Below, one piece after another: positions 1-10,087 of a DNA stretch of 64,000 nt. This DNA comes from Garcia nutans (Eukaryota > Streptophyta > Magnoliopsida > Malpighiales > Euphorbiaceae): the NCBI GenBank assembly GCA_947685225.1, contig CANTUV010000037.1:29159001-29223000 (forward strand), read 5' to 3'. Within the stretch, counting starts at the first letter, position 1. Each line of letters begins with the position of its first letter. A program made the translations under genes and the position numbers. The notes under the pieces are model-generated. The model saw nothing but the letters and a program-made list of their open reading frames with translations, ran no database searches and was not told where the DNA came from.

Positions 1-1348
1 AGAAATAATGACAATTTAAAAAACTCAACAAACAAGAAATGCGGAATAGAGAGTTGGTTGAGTAATGGAGGAAGGTAAGAACACAGAAGATTTATAGTGG
101 TTCGGATTTACTTCAATCCTACATCCACTTCCTTAACAACTTGTTAAGGTTCCACTAGTCTTTGAAGTTTTTACAAGCTCACTTCCAACTTTGGTGTTTT
201 CACAAGTTCACACCTAACTTCACAAATGTTTTTCTAAGGCTCACACTTACAACCCAAACAAGAGTTTTACAAGGCTCACTCTCTCAACCTAAGTGTTTCC
301 CAAGCTTACACTCAAACTTATACAATAGTGTTTTCAATGCTAACACCTAACATTCATAACAATTCAAATACAAGTTTAAGCAAAAGGAAATTTGTTGCTT
401 GGCTATGAAAATCTTTTCTTAATAATGTTATATATTTGTTTTCTCATGGAAACATTGTATTTATAGCCAATGTGGTCTTACTAGCCGTTATTGATGTTTT
501 AATAATGTCTTGGCAGATTAGACCTTCTTTACTTAAACTGTCCGAAGCACTTAGCGGTCGCCCTTCATACAAGGATGGTCTCGCTCATGCTTCCTGCGGT
601 CGTCCTTTTAACAAGGGACGGTCGCTACTTTTAAAAAATCTTCAACGGTCGAATTTTAGTGCTCTGCAGCTGGAATCTTGCCCATGATGTGTTTGTCGGA
701 CCGTTTCTTGCCCATGCTGTGTTTGTCGGGACGGTCGCGCATCACAAAGTGCGGTCGCCCTTTTTTGAATACTGAAGTGGGATTACAACGGTCATGTCAC
801 GTGTCACTTTCTGACAGAGCAAAAGAGATGTCCGCCATAATTTGAATCTTCGTGGTCGCCCTTGGTAGGTTTTCGCGGTCGAACTCACATTCTCGCGTCG
901 AACTTCTGGACGCACCTGAGGACGCGAACACTACTGTCTCTTTGAGCAATTTCTTCTTGAATTGTTGGGCGGTCGCGACTTTAAATGAGACGGTCGCTAA
1001 AGTGGTAAGCGAGGTCAAATCATTCACCGTTCTTGTCACCGCGAACCTTACTGTGATTGTAATGATTTAAGTTCCTTGAGTAGCGGTCGGGCAAATATTA
1101 GGACGGTCGCTATTCTGTAGGAGCGGTCGCGACTGAGGTCGAACTTCTGACCGCGAAACCTACTGTGACAAGGTTTCATTCTGTAATTGCTTGGAGCGGT
1201 CGTATTCAGGTGAGGTGCGACCGCTATAATTGTTCTGTTTACTTTTAATTGAAGCAACCTAATCCTGCAACAAGATTTCTCAAACACAAGTTAAATAGAT
1301 CATCCATTTGAGTTGTCAAGGATCAAAATTAAGATCATTTGTCTAACA
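1..1348 (-). repeat. 3' LTR of element 1 (first 50 bp off-window)
   Basis: This matches 8740-10087 base for base except for 7 substitutions (for example near 86, 226, 580, 650, 852, 877 and 1017). It ends TAACA at 1348, which is the TGTTA start of the LTR on the minus strand. A TATA-like TATAAATA on the minus strand lies at 458-465. The part to the right of it (U3) carries many CGGTCG motifs. Short ORFs here repeat in both LTRs and are not genes. Confidence 0.95.
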
Positions 1349-1630
1349 ATCTCCCCCATTTTGACTTTGACAATTCAAATGGAATGATGAGAAAAATAAT
1401 AAGTCTAAAATACTCCCCCTTAACATATGCAACAATCATCGTTAAGAGCATTGTGATTAATAGTTTATCTTGGTGCAAAGGTTATTGTTTGATGCAAACA
1501 TTTCTCCCCTATTGCAAATATTCAACATTATTGTTCTTATTCTTGTTTTCCCATTTTTGTATACTGTTACTTGGTTCATTCCACTTGGTTCATTCCATTT
1601 TGGTATTGTTCTCCCCCATTGGCATAGGCA
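1349..1630 (-). other. Polypurine tract with several upstream copies
   Basis: Directly next to the 3' LTR the minus strand reads AAAATGGGGGAGAT (1349-1362), the expected plus-strand primer. Similar purine tracts recur on the minus strand near 1410-1417 (TAAGGGGGAGT), 1501-1508 (TAGGGGAGAA) and 1609-1617 (AATGGGGGAGAA). Multiple tracts upstream of the 3' LTR are a recognised Sirevirus feature. The rest of the segment up to 1776 is AT-rich and I see no gene in it. Confidence 0.8.
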
Positions 1631-1776
1631 AAATGAAACAAATGTTAAGCAAAACAAGCATATAAAAGTGCAAACAATGAAAGGGAATATAAACATTATA
1701 TATATGAAAGTGGAGGAAAGTACAAAGAAGGATTAAAACAAGCATTTTAAAATGCAAACAATAAGAAAAATCTAAG

Positions 1777-3174
1777 CTATTCTGAGTCATCATCTAACTC
1801 TAACTCTTCTTCAACTAAAGGAGCTTTCCCTTTATCTTGAGGTGCAACAGAGGCAGAGCTAGTACTAATGGACTCTTCTTCTTCAGCAACGCTTTGGGTG
1901 TGATCACTTATATCCCAATCTTCAAGATTGCATTGAGGCAAGTCCAATTTGCCTTGCATGTCATAAAGATCATGGTGCATGTGGGATATAAGGTCTATCC
2001 TCTTGTTTAAGTGCTGGAATCTCTTGGAGACACTTTTCTTGAACTTAGAGAGTTTCCTTGAGAGAGTCTTGATTGCTTGAAGGATGAGTTGTGTGGAGGA
2101 TGAAGCAGTTTCTTGAGCAACTTTTGATGAAGTTGCTTTTGGCGGTAATTCCACAGCAACTTCTACAGAATCTCCCTCTTCCTCAATTGTATATCTTGGC
2201 CTTTTCTTTTGTTTGTCCATAACACCTTTCTTGCCAAAGGAGTATACATATGATCCTTCAATTTTCTTTACACATCCAGCATGCTCTAAGTAATCTATTG
2301 TGATAGCACTAGAGGCTAGAGTGAAAGGGTTTCTCAAAGTGGCTAAGTTTAAATCATTCAGAAGGTTTAGGTGCCTAGCTATTTGAGTAACTTGAGAGGA
2401 TAGGAAGAAGGTACCAGTTCTTGTAACAGCATGATGATAAAAGGTATCAATCAAGAACTTGGTTGTGTTCATTTTGATGTTGTGGGTGAAAGCATAGAGA
2501 AAGATAAGGTCTCTCTTGGTTACTTTCTCATTCCCATCTGCTCTTTGGTGAATGGTATAGGTGATAATCCTATGGAGCATCCAGTGGGTGAGAGATTTGA
2601 TGTGCCTGGCTTTAGATTCCTTTTCAAAGGAAGTTTCAATGGAAATTTCTCGCCAGAAATCAGAAAGGGTTGGGTTTGAGAAGATTTGGTCATTGTAGGA
2701 GGTTATACCTTCAGAAGGGAAGTTCCAAATTCTGCCAAAATCTTCAAGGGTTAAGAATTGATACTGATCAAAGAGTTTGAACCTAACCCCATACCACCCT
2801 AGTGCAGAGTTTGCACTCTCCTCTATCTGGAATGACATTAGAAACTCCTTACTTAGACTAGAGTAACCTACTTCTTCTGGAAAGACAAAATTTCTCCATC
2901 CAAGGACATCCAACAATCCTTCAATTTCGTCCTTGATGCCCAAGGCAGACAGCATCCCACCAAAAGGTGATTTGGTGCCTTCAACCTTCTTCTTCTTTAG
3001 CATGGCATACCTAATGTCTTCCTCAGTGGTTTGGTGATGAGGTTTGTGAATTTTCTCACCCCTTTTTGATTGTGGAGGAGATGGAGGTTCAACAACAGGT
3101 TCTCTAATGGTGATTCCTGGAACTCTCTTAGCTTGACCCTTAATTTTGGAAGTGGTTTTTCTTTTGGGAGCCAT
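1777..3174 (-). CDS. Extra ORF in envelope position, Athila ORF1-like protein
   Basis: This is an intact 465-codon ORF between the RT-RNase H end and the 3' LTR of element 1. The N-terminus is basic and proline-rich (starts MAPKRKTTSK) and looks like a nuclear-type tail. The middle (about residues 80-275) contains LGWRNF, YSSLSKEFLMSF, VRFKLFDQYQFLTLEDF and a histidine-rich helix region. By eye it resembles the Athila ORF-1 / putative plant transposon protein families. A second basic stretch (KRPRYTIEEE) follows, then a possible coiled-coil near residues 365-400 and an acidic serine-rich tail. I see no clear signal peptide or membrane span, so the envelope position does not make it an envelope protein. 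A TATA-like motif lies about 130 bp upstream. An uninterrupted frame beside a broken gag-pol is notable. Its function is unknown. Confidence 0.8.
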   Translation of the reverse strand: MAPKRKTTSKIKGQAKRVPGITIREPVVEPPSPPQSKRGEKIHKPHHQTTEEDIRYAMLKKKKVEGTKSPFGGMLSALGIKDEIEGLLDVLGWRNFVFPEEVGYSSLSKEFLMSFQIEESANSALGWYGVRFKLFDQYQFLTLEDFGRIWNFPSEGITSYNDQIFSNPTLSDFWREISIETSFEKESKARHIKSLTHWMLHRIITYTIHQRADGNEKVTKRDLIFLYAFTHNIKMNTTKFLIDTFYHHAVTRTGTFFLSSQVTQIARHLNLLNDLNLATLRNPFTLASSAITIDYLEHAGCVKKIEGSYVYSFGKKGVMDKQKKRPRYTIEEEGDSVEVAVELPPKATSSKVAQETASSSTQLILQAIKTLSRKLSKFKKSVSKRFQHLNKRIDLISHMHHDLYDMQGKLDLPQCNLEDWDISDHTQSVAEEEESISTSSASVAPQDKGKAPLVEEELELDDDSE

Positions 3175-3734
3175 TAGATTAGAAAGAGTAGAAGTAAACT
3201 GGAAAACAGAGGGTGATTGAGATGTAGAAGTTTTTTAGGGTTTCAGAAGTAAGTTTGTGTGCTTTGATAGGCAAAATATCAGATAAACTGTTGCAAAACA
3301 CTTTTAAATAGATGAAGTAAAGAAAATAGCCGTTTATGACTGTTGAGAGTTAAGAGTTGCGACCTGTCACACAGCCAACGGTTATAAATTTTCGAGCAGA
3401 GTGTACAGGGTGCGGTCGCAGATTTAACAAGGTGCGATCGCGAAATGGTGTACAGCGACCATTATTATGATCAGTACGCTCGCGAGTGAAGAAAACATCT
3501 GTAACGGTCGAAACTATTCAAATTGGTGCGATCGCGCACAAATTTTCTCGACCGCTCTCAGAGAATTTTATTGAATGAAACTAGCAGACGAAGTAGCGAG
3601 CGCGAAAGAACACTGGAGCGACCGCTACATACTCAAAAATAAAAGATTCAAGGAAAGATGGAAGATATTCTAAGTGTGTTAAGAAAAATTAATTTCATGC
3701 ACATAGAAACTTTATTTTAAGGCAAAAATTCTAA
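3175..3734 (-). promoter_or_regulatory. Spacer with TATA-like motif and CGGTCG/GCGATCGC motifs upstream of extra ORF
   Basis: This is a 560 bp gap between the end of pol and the extra ORF. On the minus strand CTATTTAAAAG (about 3302-3312) could be a TATA box for the extra ORF. Between 3375 and 3640 there is a cluster of GC-rich motifs (GCGGTCGC, GCGATCGCG, CTCGACCGCT, GAGCGACCGC) in AT-rich surroundings. The same CGGTCG motif crowds the LTR U3, which suggests a duplicated regulatory block. Promoter activity is inferred. Confidence 0.45.
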
Positions 3735-5177
3735 TTAACTCAAAGTGATTCCATCAATCATTCCTAAATTGAGTTTGATGAAGTTAAGTCTATCTTCATT
3801 CAAGGGTTTTGTAAAGACATCAGCAAGTTGATTTTCTGTATCTATGAATTCTAAGGTTATATTCTGATTTTGTACATTTTCTCTTAAGAAATGATGTCTA
3901 ATATCTATGTGTTTGGATCTAGAATGTTGGATAGGATTCTTAGACAAATTGATAGCACTAGTGTTGTCACATTTAATGGAGATATTGTTAAACTTTTTAC
4001 CATAGTCAAGCAATTGTTGTTTCATCCATAATACTTGTGTGCAACAAAAACATGCTGCAACATATTCAGCTTCCGTTGTGGATAAAGCAACTGATGCTTG
4101 TTTCTTACTATGCCAAGACACTAGACAATTACCAAGAAAGTGACATGCTCCTGTTGTGCTTTTCCTATCTAATATACTACCAGCATAATCTGCATCTGAA
4201 AATCCTATAATATGAAATGATGTGTTTTTAGGATACCAAAGTCCTAAATGTATTGTACCGCTCAAATATTTCAAGATTCTCTTAGTGGCATTCAAGTGTG
4301 ATTCTTTAGGACTAGTTTGAAATCTAGCACAAAGACATACATTATACATTATATCAGGCCTAGAAGCAGTTAAGTAAAGTAGTGATCCGATGATACCTCG
4401 ATATTTCTTCTCATCTACTACTTTACCATTATCATCTTTACCTAATTTCAATGATGTGCTCATAGGAGTTTTGCTAGTTTTGCAGCCATCCATTCCAAAT
4501 TTCCTGATGAGTTCTTTTGTATATTTGGATTGGTTGATGAAGATCCCATCTTTACATTGCTTGACTTGCAGTCCAAGGAAAAACTTGAGTTCACCCATCA
4601 TGCTCATTTCAAATTCCCTAGTCATACAAGAAGCAAATTCTTTGCACAGGGCTTCATTAGTAGCTCCAAATATTATGTCATCCACATAAATTTGTACAAT
4701 CAAAATGTTGTTCTTATCCTTTTTAACAAAAAGAGTTGTGTCTACTTTTCCTTTTGAAAAACCATTTTCAAGCAAATATGCACTAAGTTTATCATACCAA
4801 GCTCTAGGTGCTTGCTTTAATCCATATAAAGCTTTGGTAAGTTTGAAAACATGATCAGGAAATTTGTAGTTTTCAAAACCAGGAGGTTGTTCAACATAAA
4901 CTTCTTCATTTATGAGTCCGTTTAGAAATGCACTTTTAACATCCATTTGATAAAGCTTAAAATTCATATGACATGCAAAAGCAAGTAATATTCTAATAGC
5001 TTCCAATCTAGCTACGGGGGCAAAGGTTTCATCATAGTCAATACCTTCTTCTTGATTATAACCTTTGGCTACCAATCTTGCTTTATTTCTAATGATGTGA
5101 CCATTTTCATCAAGCTTATTCCTATAAACCCATTTGCATCCTATTATAGAATGATCTATAGGTCTAGGAGTAAGTTG
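3735..5177 (-). pseudogene. pol: Copia pol, reverse transcriptase and RNase H part
   Basis: The frame is open from the stop at 5178-5180 to 3735; the first Met is at 5075. Counting from that Met, the RT core holds QMDVKSAFLNG (about 43-53), KALYGLKQAPRAWY (81-94) and the catalytic YVDD (130-133). The Copia RNase H has D294 (FSDADYAG), E336 (STTEAEYVAA), D370 (CDNTSAI) and D391 (HIDIRHHFLRE). All catalytic residues I would look for are present, so this segment would encode active enzyme if translated. It is in frame with the protease-integrase segment and separated from it by one TAG, so normal polyprotein expression needs readthrough of that codon. Confidence 0.92.
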
Positions 5178-6806
5178 CTAAACATTATTTCTTTCAAATT
5201 GATTAAGTTCATCTTGCATTGCAATTATCCAATTTTCATCATTTAAAGCTTCCTCAATAGTTTTTGGTTCAATTTGAGAAACAAAAGCAACATTAACATC
5301 AACATGATTAATTTTAGATCTAGTAGTTACTCCCTTTGATGTTTCTCCAATGATGAGTTCCTTTGGATGATCTTTCTTGTATTGCCAATCCTTAGGTAGA
5401 TCTTGAGCCTTTTCTTCAAGTTGATTGATCTTTGGAGCATCAATAGATTCAAGAGGTTCAAGAGTGCCTGCAGGGTCATTGAAAGTAATACCTTTCTTTT
5501 GATCAAGTTTAGATGATTCATCAAATACAACATGCATTGATTCTTCTATAACTAGAGTTTTCATATTAAATACTCTATATGCTTTGCTATATGATGAATA
5601 TCCTAAGAATATGCCTTCATCTGATTTGGATGAGAATTTTCCAAGATTATCCTTGGTATTCAATATGAAGCATTTGCATCCAAATACTCTAAAATATCCA
5701 ATTCTGGGTATTCTTCCATTCCATAGCTCATAAGAAGTTTTATTAGTTAAATGCCTTTTATAAACACGATTTGCAATGTAACAAGCTGTATTAACGGCTT
5801 CCGCCCAAAAATAAGATGGTAAATCATATTCATTGAGCATTGTTCTAGCCATTTCAATTAAAGTTCTATTTTTCCTTTCAACTACACCATTTTGCTGTGG
5901 AGTTCTAGGAGCAGAAAAATTGTGTGAAATGCCAATTTCATTGCAAAAGTTTTCAAAGTTTTCATTTTCAAATTCTTTGCCATGATCACTTCTAATAGAT
6001 GTGATCACATATCCTTTTTCATTTTGAACTCTTTTTGCAAAGGTTTTGAAGTAATTAAAGGCTTCATTCTTTTGAGCTAAGAAATTAACCCATGTGAATC
6101 TAGAGTAGTCATCAACAAGAACAAATGCATATGATTTGCCTCCTAAGCTTGTAACTCTATTTGGTCCAAACAAGTCTAAATGAATGAGCTCTAAAGGTCT
6201 AGAGGTGCTTATAACATTCTTTGTTTTAAATGAGCTTTTATGTTGCTTACCATGTTGACAAGGTTCACAAATCCTATCTTTATCATATTTTATCTTAGGT
6301 AAGCCATCAACTAAATTCTCATTACAAATATATTTCAATTGATCCATACCAGCATGTCCTAGTCTTCTATGCCATAACCATGCATCATTATTAGTGGACA
6401 TTAAACATGTATGATCAGAATGTATGCTTACATTGTAAGTGTTGTTTGTTCTAGTACCCTTAAATATGATAACATCATTTGAATTTGTGATTTTGCATTC
6501 CTTGGAATTAAACTTAACAAAGTATGCTTTATCACAAAGTTGACTAACACTTAGCAAGTTATGTTTCAAACCATCAACAAACCATACATCTTCAATTAAA
6601 TCCTTACCAATAGAACCAATGGAGCCAACACCAAGAATTTTACCTTTAGCATTGTTTCCTAAAGTTACGTTACCTCCATGTTTATAGGTAATACTTGTAA
6701 AGAGCTTTGCATTTCCAGTCATATGCCTTGAGCATCCACTATCCACAAGCCATGTGCTTTCATTGGTAGTAGATTTTAGGCATACCTGCAAGCCAATTGT
6801 GGTCAT
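5178..6806 (-). pseudogene. pol: Copia pol, protease and integrase part, ends at premature TAG
   Basis: This 542-codon segment holds an aspartic protease motif (LVDSGCSRHMTG, D22), the GAG-pre-integrase HHCC zinc region (WHRRLGHAG ... CEPCQHGKQ, about residues 146-200), and an integrase core with Asp in HLDLFGP, Asp in IRSDHGKEF and Glu in PQQNGVVERKNR. It ends at a TAG (5178-5180) where the family normally has Trp before the RT, which fits a TGG-to-TAG change. Its first Met overlaps the gag stop in the -1 frame at an A6 run (CCTAAAAAAGGATGA, about 6800-6814). The shift could be a programmed frameshift or a 1-base indel; I cannot tell which. Confidence 0.9.
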
Positions 6807-8635
6807 CCTTTTTTAGGTACCCACATATAGTTGGGTCCTTGATGGTTAGTAGAAAGAGTGCCTTCTAAATTTAGATGAGCTTTTCTTATATAACAATAGA
6901 AATTTTTGTGACCAAATTTCATGCAATATGTGCATTGCCGTGGTATTCTATGCTTCTGCATTTTTCTTTTTGCATTATACATACAACTACAAGTATGTGA
7001 TTTCTTTTGTACAAGTTTAGTAAACAACAATGCATAATTGTTTTTGGCTTTATCTCCTAGTGAACCGTAAGAAGTTCTTTTAGACTTGGTGCAAGCATGA
7101 ACATCAGAAATTTTAGTTGTAGATGCTTTCACAAAAGTTGGTTTACTAGGTGCAATGTTGGTTGAGCCATTGAATCCTAATCCATATTTCAAGGAAGGTG
7201 ATCTTTGATTATTAATTAATGTGTTCAATGCTTCCTTTCCTTTATGAAATCTGGAAATTGATTCTTTTAGTTCTTTTAGTTCATGCTTCAATGTCTCATT
7301 TTCTTTAATCACCTTTTCTAAGTCATGTGAGCTTTTATTTAATTCTCCTATTGTATTCATTAAGTGTTCATTTGAGGTTTTCAATTCTAAGGTAGAGTTC
7401 TTTAAGCATATAAAATCCTTTTCTAACTTAGAGTTTTTCTCTTTATAGAGCATCATTTTAGAGAAATATTTTTCTATTTTAGAATTCATGTGCTCAATCA
7501 AATCACTATCATTTATATCACTTATATCATCATGTGCTACAAGATCAAAGGATTGAGTACTTACCTCATTGGAGTCATCTTCAATAGCCATGAGACAAAG
7601 ATTTGCAATTCCTTCCTCTTCTTCTTCTTCACTTGAGGAAGAGTCATCCCATGTGGCTTTGAGAGACTTTTTCTTTTCTTTATCCCATTTCCTTTTGTTC
7701 TTTAATTTGTAGCAATCCGACTTGATGTGACCGGTTTTTCCACATTCATAGCATTTTACCTCATTTTTCTTTTCTTTATCTTTGAAGGAGAATTTTGGAG
7801 GTGTACCTTTGTTTGCTTGTAGTCTTTTCTTCCTTTTCCATTCATTCATTCTTTTTGAGAACATTGCCATTTCATCTTCATCATCAGTACCTTCATTGCT
7901 TGAGCTCTCATCTTCTTTGATTGCTTTGAGTGCAATTGGTTTTCTCTTTTCTTTCTCACCTTGATCTTCTTCTTTTTCACTGTGCAGCTCAAAAGTGAGT
8001 AATTTACCAACTAGCTAGTCGGTTCTTAATGTGCTGAGATCATGAGCTTCTTCTATGGATGATACTTTGGATTCAAAGTTCTTTCTAGCTCTTAGGGCTC
8101 TCAAGATTTTACTGTTTACATCACCTTGATCATATACCTTGCCATACTTCTTTAGTTCATTGACAATAGCAAGCAAGCGATTTGTCATGTCGGTGACATT
8201 TTCATTTGGTTTCATCTTGAATAGCTCATACTCATGAACATGCATTTGTTTCTTGGTAAATCTTACTTGAGTTGTACCTTCATGGTAGTTTTCAAGTGTT
8301 TTCCAAATACAATGTGCACAAGTTAAATGTTGAACTCTTCCACCTTCTTCTCTTGAAATGGAGTTCATCAAGATGGAAGCAGCTCTATTGTTCTTGAATC
8401 GATCTCTGATATTGCTAGTTGACCATTGAGCTTTGGGAAGTGGAACTTGAATACCGTCAACCTCATGAGTAGGAGATTTCCACTCATTTTCCACGAAATC
8501 CCATAGTTCAATCCCTTCACTGTCTAGAAACAAATACATTTTGTGTTTCCAGTATGAGTAATCCGTTCCATCAAAGTAGGGTCTAAGAATAGAGTTAAGA
8601 TTTCCATGAGAGCTTGATGAAGAAGAAGTTGCCAT
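6803..8635 (-). pseudogene. gag: Copia gag with one in-frame TAG
   Basis: From the Met at 8635 one frame runs to 6803 (611 codons), broken by a single TAG at 8015-8017 after STLRTD. The N-terminal 206 residues carry the DUF4219/UBN2-type gag region (YFDGTDYSYWKHKMYLFL, WDFVENEW). Downstream are two CCHC zinc knuckles: CYECGKTGHIKSDC (residues 40-53 after the 7870 Met) and CTYCMKFGHKNFYC (313-326). Between them are an acidic serine run and a Leu/Lys-rich probable coiled-coil (about 100-215). The position of the stop fits a CAG-to-TAG change. The protein would form the virus-like particle. Two knuckles and a long coiled-coil tail fit a Sirevirus gag. Confidence 0.9.
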
Positions 8636-8689
8636 TGTGGATCAGATTTCACAATTAAGTTTAAGAAATCTCAGGGCTCTGATACCAAT
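8636..8689 (-). other. Leader and primer binding site (initiator Met tRNA)
   Basis: On the minus strand TGGTATCAGAGC (8676-8687) is the classic plant primer site complementary to the 3' end of initiator tRNA-Met. It lies two bases inside the 5' LTR. The leader to the gag ATG is only about 54 bp. Confidence 0.93.
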
Positions 8690-10087
8690 TGTTGTCCCAA
8701 GATGGCAACCAAGAGGGGGGGGGTGAATTGGTTTCATCAAGAAATAATGACAATTTAAAAAACTCAACAAACAAGAAATGCGGAATAGAGAGTTGGTTGA
8801 GTAATGGAGGAAGGTAAGAACACACAAGATTTATAGTGGTTCGGATTTACTTCAATCCTACATCCACTTCCTTAACAACTTGTTAAGGTTCCACTAGTCT
8901 TTGAAGTTTTTACAAGCTCACTTCCAACTTTGGTGTTTTCACAAGTTCACACCTAACTTCACAAGTGTTTTTCTAAGGCTCACACTTACAACCCAAACAA
9001 GAGTTTTACAAGGCTCACTCTCTCAACCTAAGTGTTTCCCAAGCTTACACTCAAACTTATACAATAGTGTTTTCAATGCTAACACCTAACATTCATAACA
9101 ATTCAAATACAAGTTTAAGCAAAAGGAAATTTGTTGCTTGGCTATGAAAATCTTTTCTTAATAATGTTATATATTTGTTTTCTCATGGAAACATTGTATT
9201 TATAGCCAATGTGGTCTTACTAGCCGTTATTGATGTTTTAATAATGTCTTGGCAGATTAGACCTTCTTTACTTAAACTGTCCGAAGCACTTAGCGGTCGC
9301 CCTTCATACAAGGATGGTCGCGCTCATGCTTCCTGCGGTCGTCCTTTTAACAAGGGACGGTCGCTACTTTTAAAAAATCTTCAACGGTTGAATTTTAGTG
9401 CTCTGCAGCTGGAATCTTGCCCATGATGTGTTTGTCGGACCGTTTCTTGCCCATGCTGTGTTTGTCGGGACGGTCGCGCATCACAAAGTGCGGTCGCCCT
9501 TTTTTGAATACTGAAGTGGGATTACAACGGTCATGTCACGTGTCACTTTCTGACAGAGCAAAAGAGATGTCCGCCATAATTTGAATCTTCGCGGTCGCCC
9601 TTGGTAGGTTTTCGCTGTCGAACTCACATTCTCGCGTCGAACTTCTGGACGCACCTGAGGACGCGAACACTACTGTCTCTTTGAGCAATTTCTTCTTGAA
9701 TTGTTGGGCGGTCGCGACTTTAAATGAGACGGTCGCTAAAGTGGTAAGCGAGGTCGAATCATTCACCGTTCTTGTCACCGCGAACCTTACTGTGATTGTA
9801 ATGATTTAAGTTCCTTGAGTAGCGGTCGGGCAAATATTAGGACGGTCGCTATTCTGTAGGAGCGGTCGCGACTGAGGTCGAACTTCTGACCGCGAAACCT
9901 ACTGTGACAAGGTTTCATTCTGTAATTGCTTGGAGCGGTCGTATTCAGGTGAGGTGCGACCGCTATAATTGTTCTGTTTACTTTTAATTGAAGCAACCTA
10001 ATCCTGCAACAAGATTTCTCAAACACAAGTTAAATAGATCATCCATTTGAGTTGTCAAGGATCAAAATTAAGATCATTTGTCTAACA
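8690..10087 (-). repeat. 5' LTR of element 1 (complete, 1398 bp)
   Basis: On the plus strand it reads TGTTGTCCC...TCTAACA, so the minus-strand ends are TGTTA and CAACA (5'-TG...CA-3'). It is bounded by the primer site on the left and by PMD gene sequence on the right. Apart from 7 substitutions it is identical to 1-1348. U3 (9205-10087) is rich in CGGTCG motifs, which contrasts with the AT-rich R/U5 part. Confidence 0.95.
9197..9204 (-). promoter_or_regulatory. TATA box of element 1 5' LTR
   Basis: On the minus strand GGCTATAAATACAATG contains a canonical TATAAATA. It is the only strong TATA motif between the GC-rich U3 block and the primer site. Transcription would start roughly 30 bp further left and run into gag. 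Confidence 0.65.

Larger units (their letters stand above)
1..10087 (-). mobile_element. Element 1: Copia LTR retrotransposon, Sirevirus type
   Basis: Two LTRs in direct orientation (1-1348 and 8690-10087) enclose gag, protease-integrase, RT-RNase H and an extra ORF, all on the minus strand. The 5' LTR is on the right. The integrase-before-RT order makes it Copia. The initiator-Met primer site, the extra ORF after pol, LTRs of about 1.4 kb and repeated polypurine tracts point to the Sirevirus lineage. The left LTR lacks only its outer 50 bases, which fall outside the window. Over 1348 aligned positions the LTRs differ at 7 sites by eye and show no indel, so the insertion is recent. It interrupts an antisense PMD gene of Tat element 2. 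The bases after the right LTR, GAACA, should be the target duplication; the other copy would lie just off-window. Confidence 0.93.

Noticed and set aside
162..350. 62-codon ORF identical in both LTRs of element 1 (also 8901-9089)
   Set aside because: It lies in the LTR; its conservation reflects LTR identity, and it is antisense to the element with no recognisable domain.
436..1287. Several 70-83 codon ORFs on both strands of the Copia LTR
   Set aside because: They overlap each other in the GC-rich U3, recur in both LTRs and have no family features.
1777..3174. Envelope glycoprotein call for the extra Copia ORF
   Set aside because: Position fits, but I see no signal peptide, membrane anchor or cleavage site; an Athila ORF1-like nuclear or structural protein fits better.
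8676..8687. tRNA gene fragments at primer sites (also 19855, 24427, 35093, 55167)
   Set aside because: Only 12-19 bases complementary to tRNA 3' ends, at LTR edges; these are primer binding sites, not tRNA genes.
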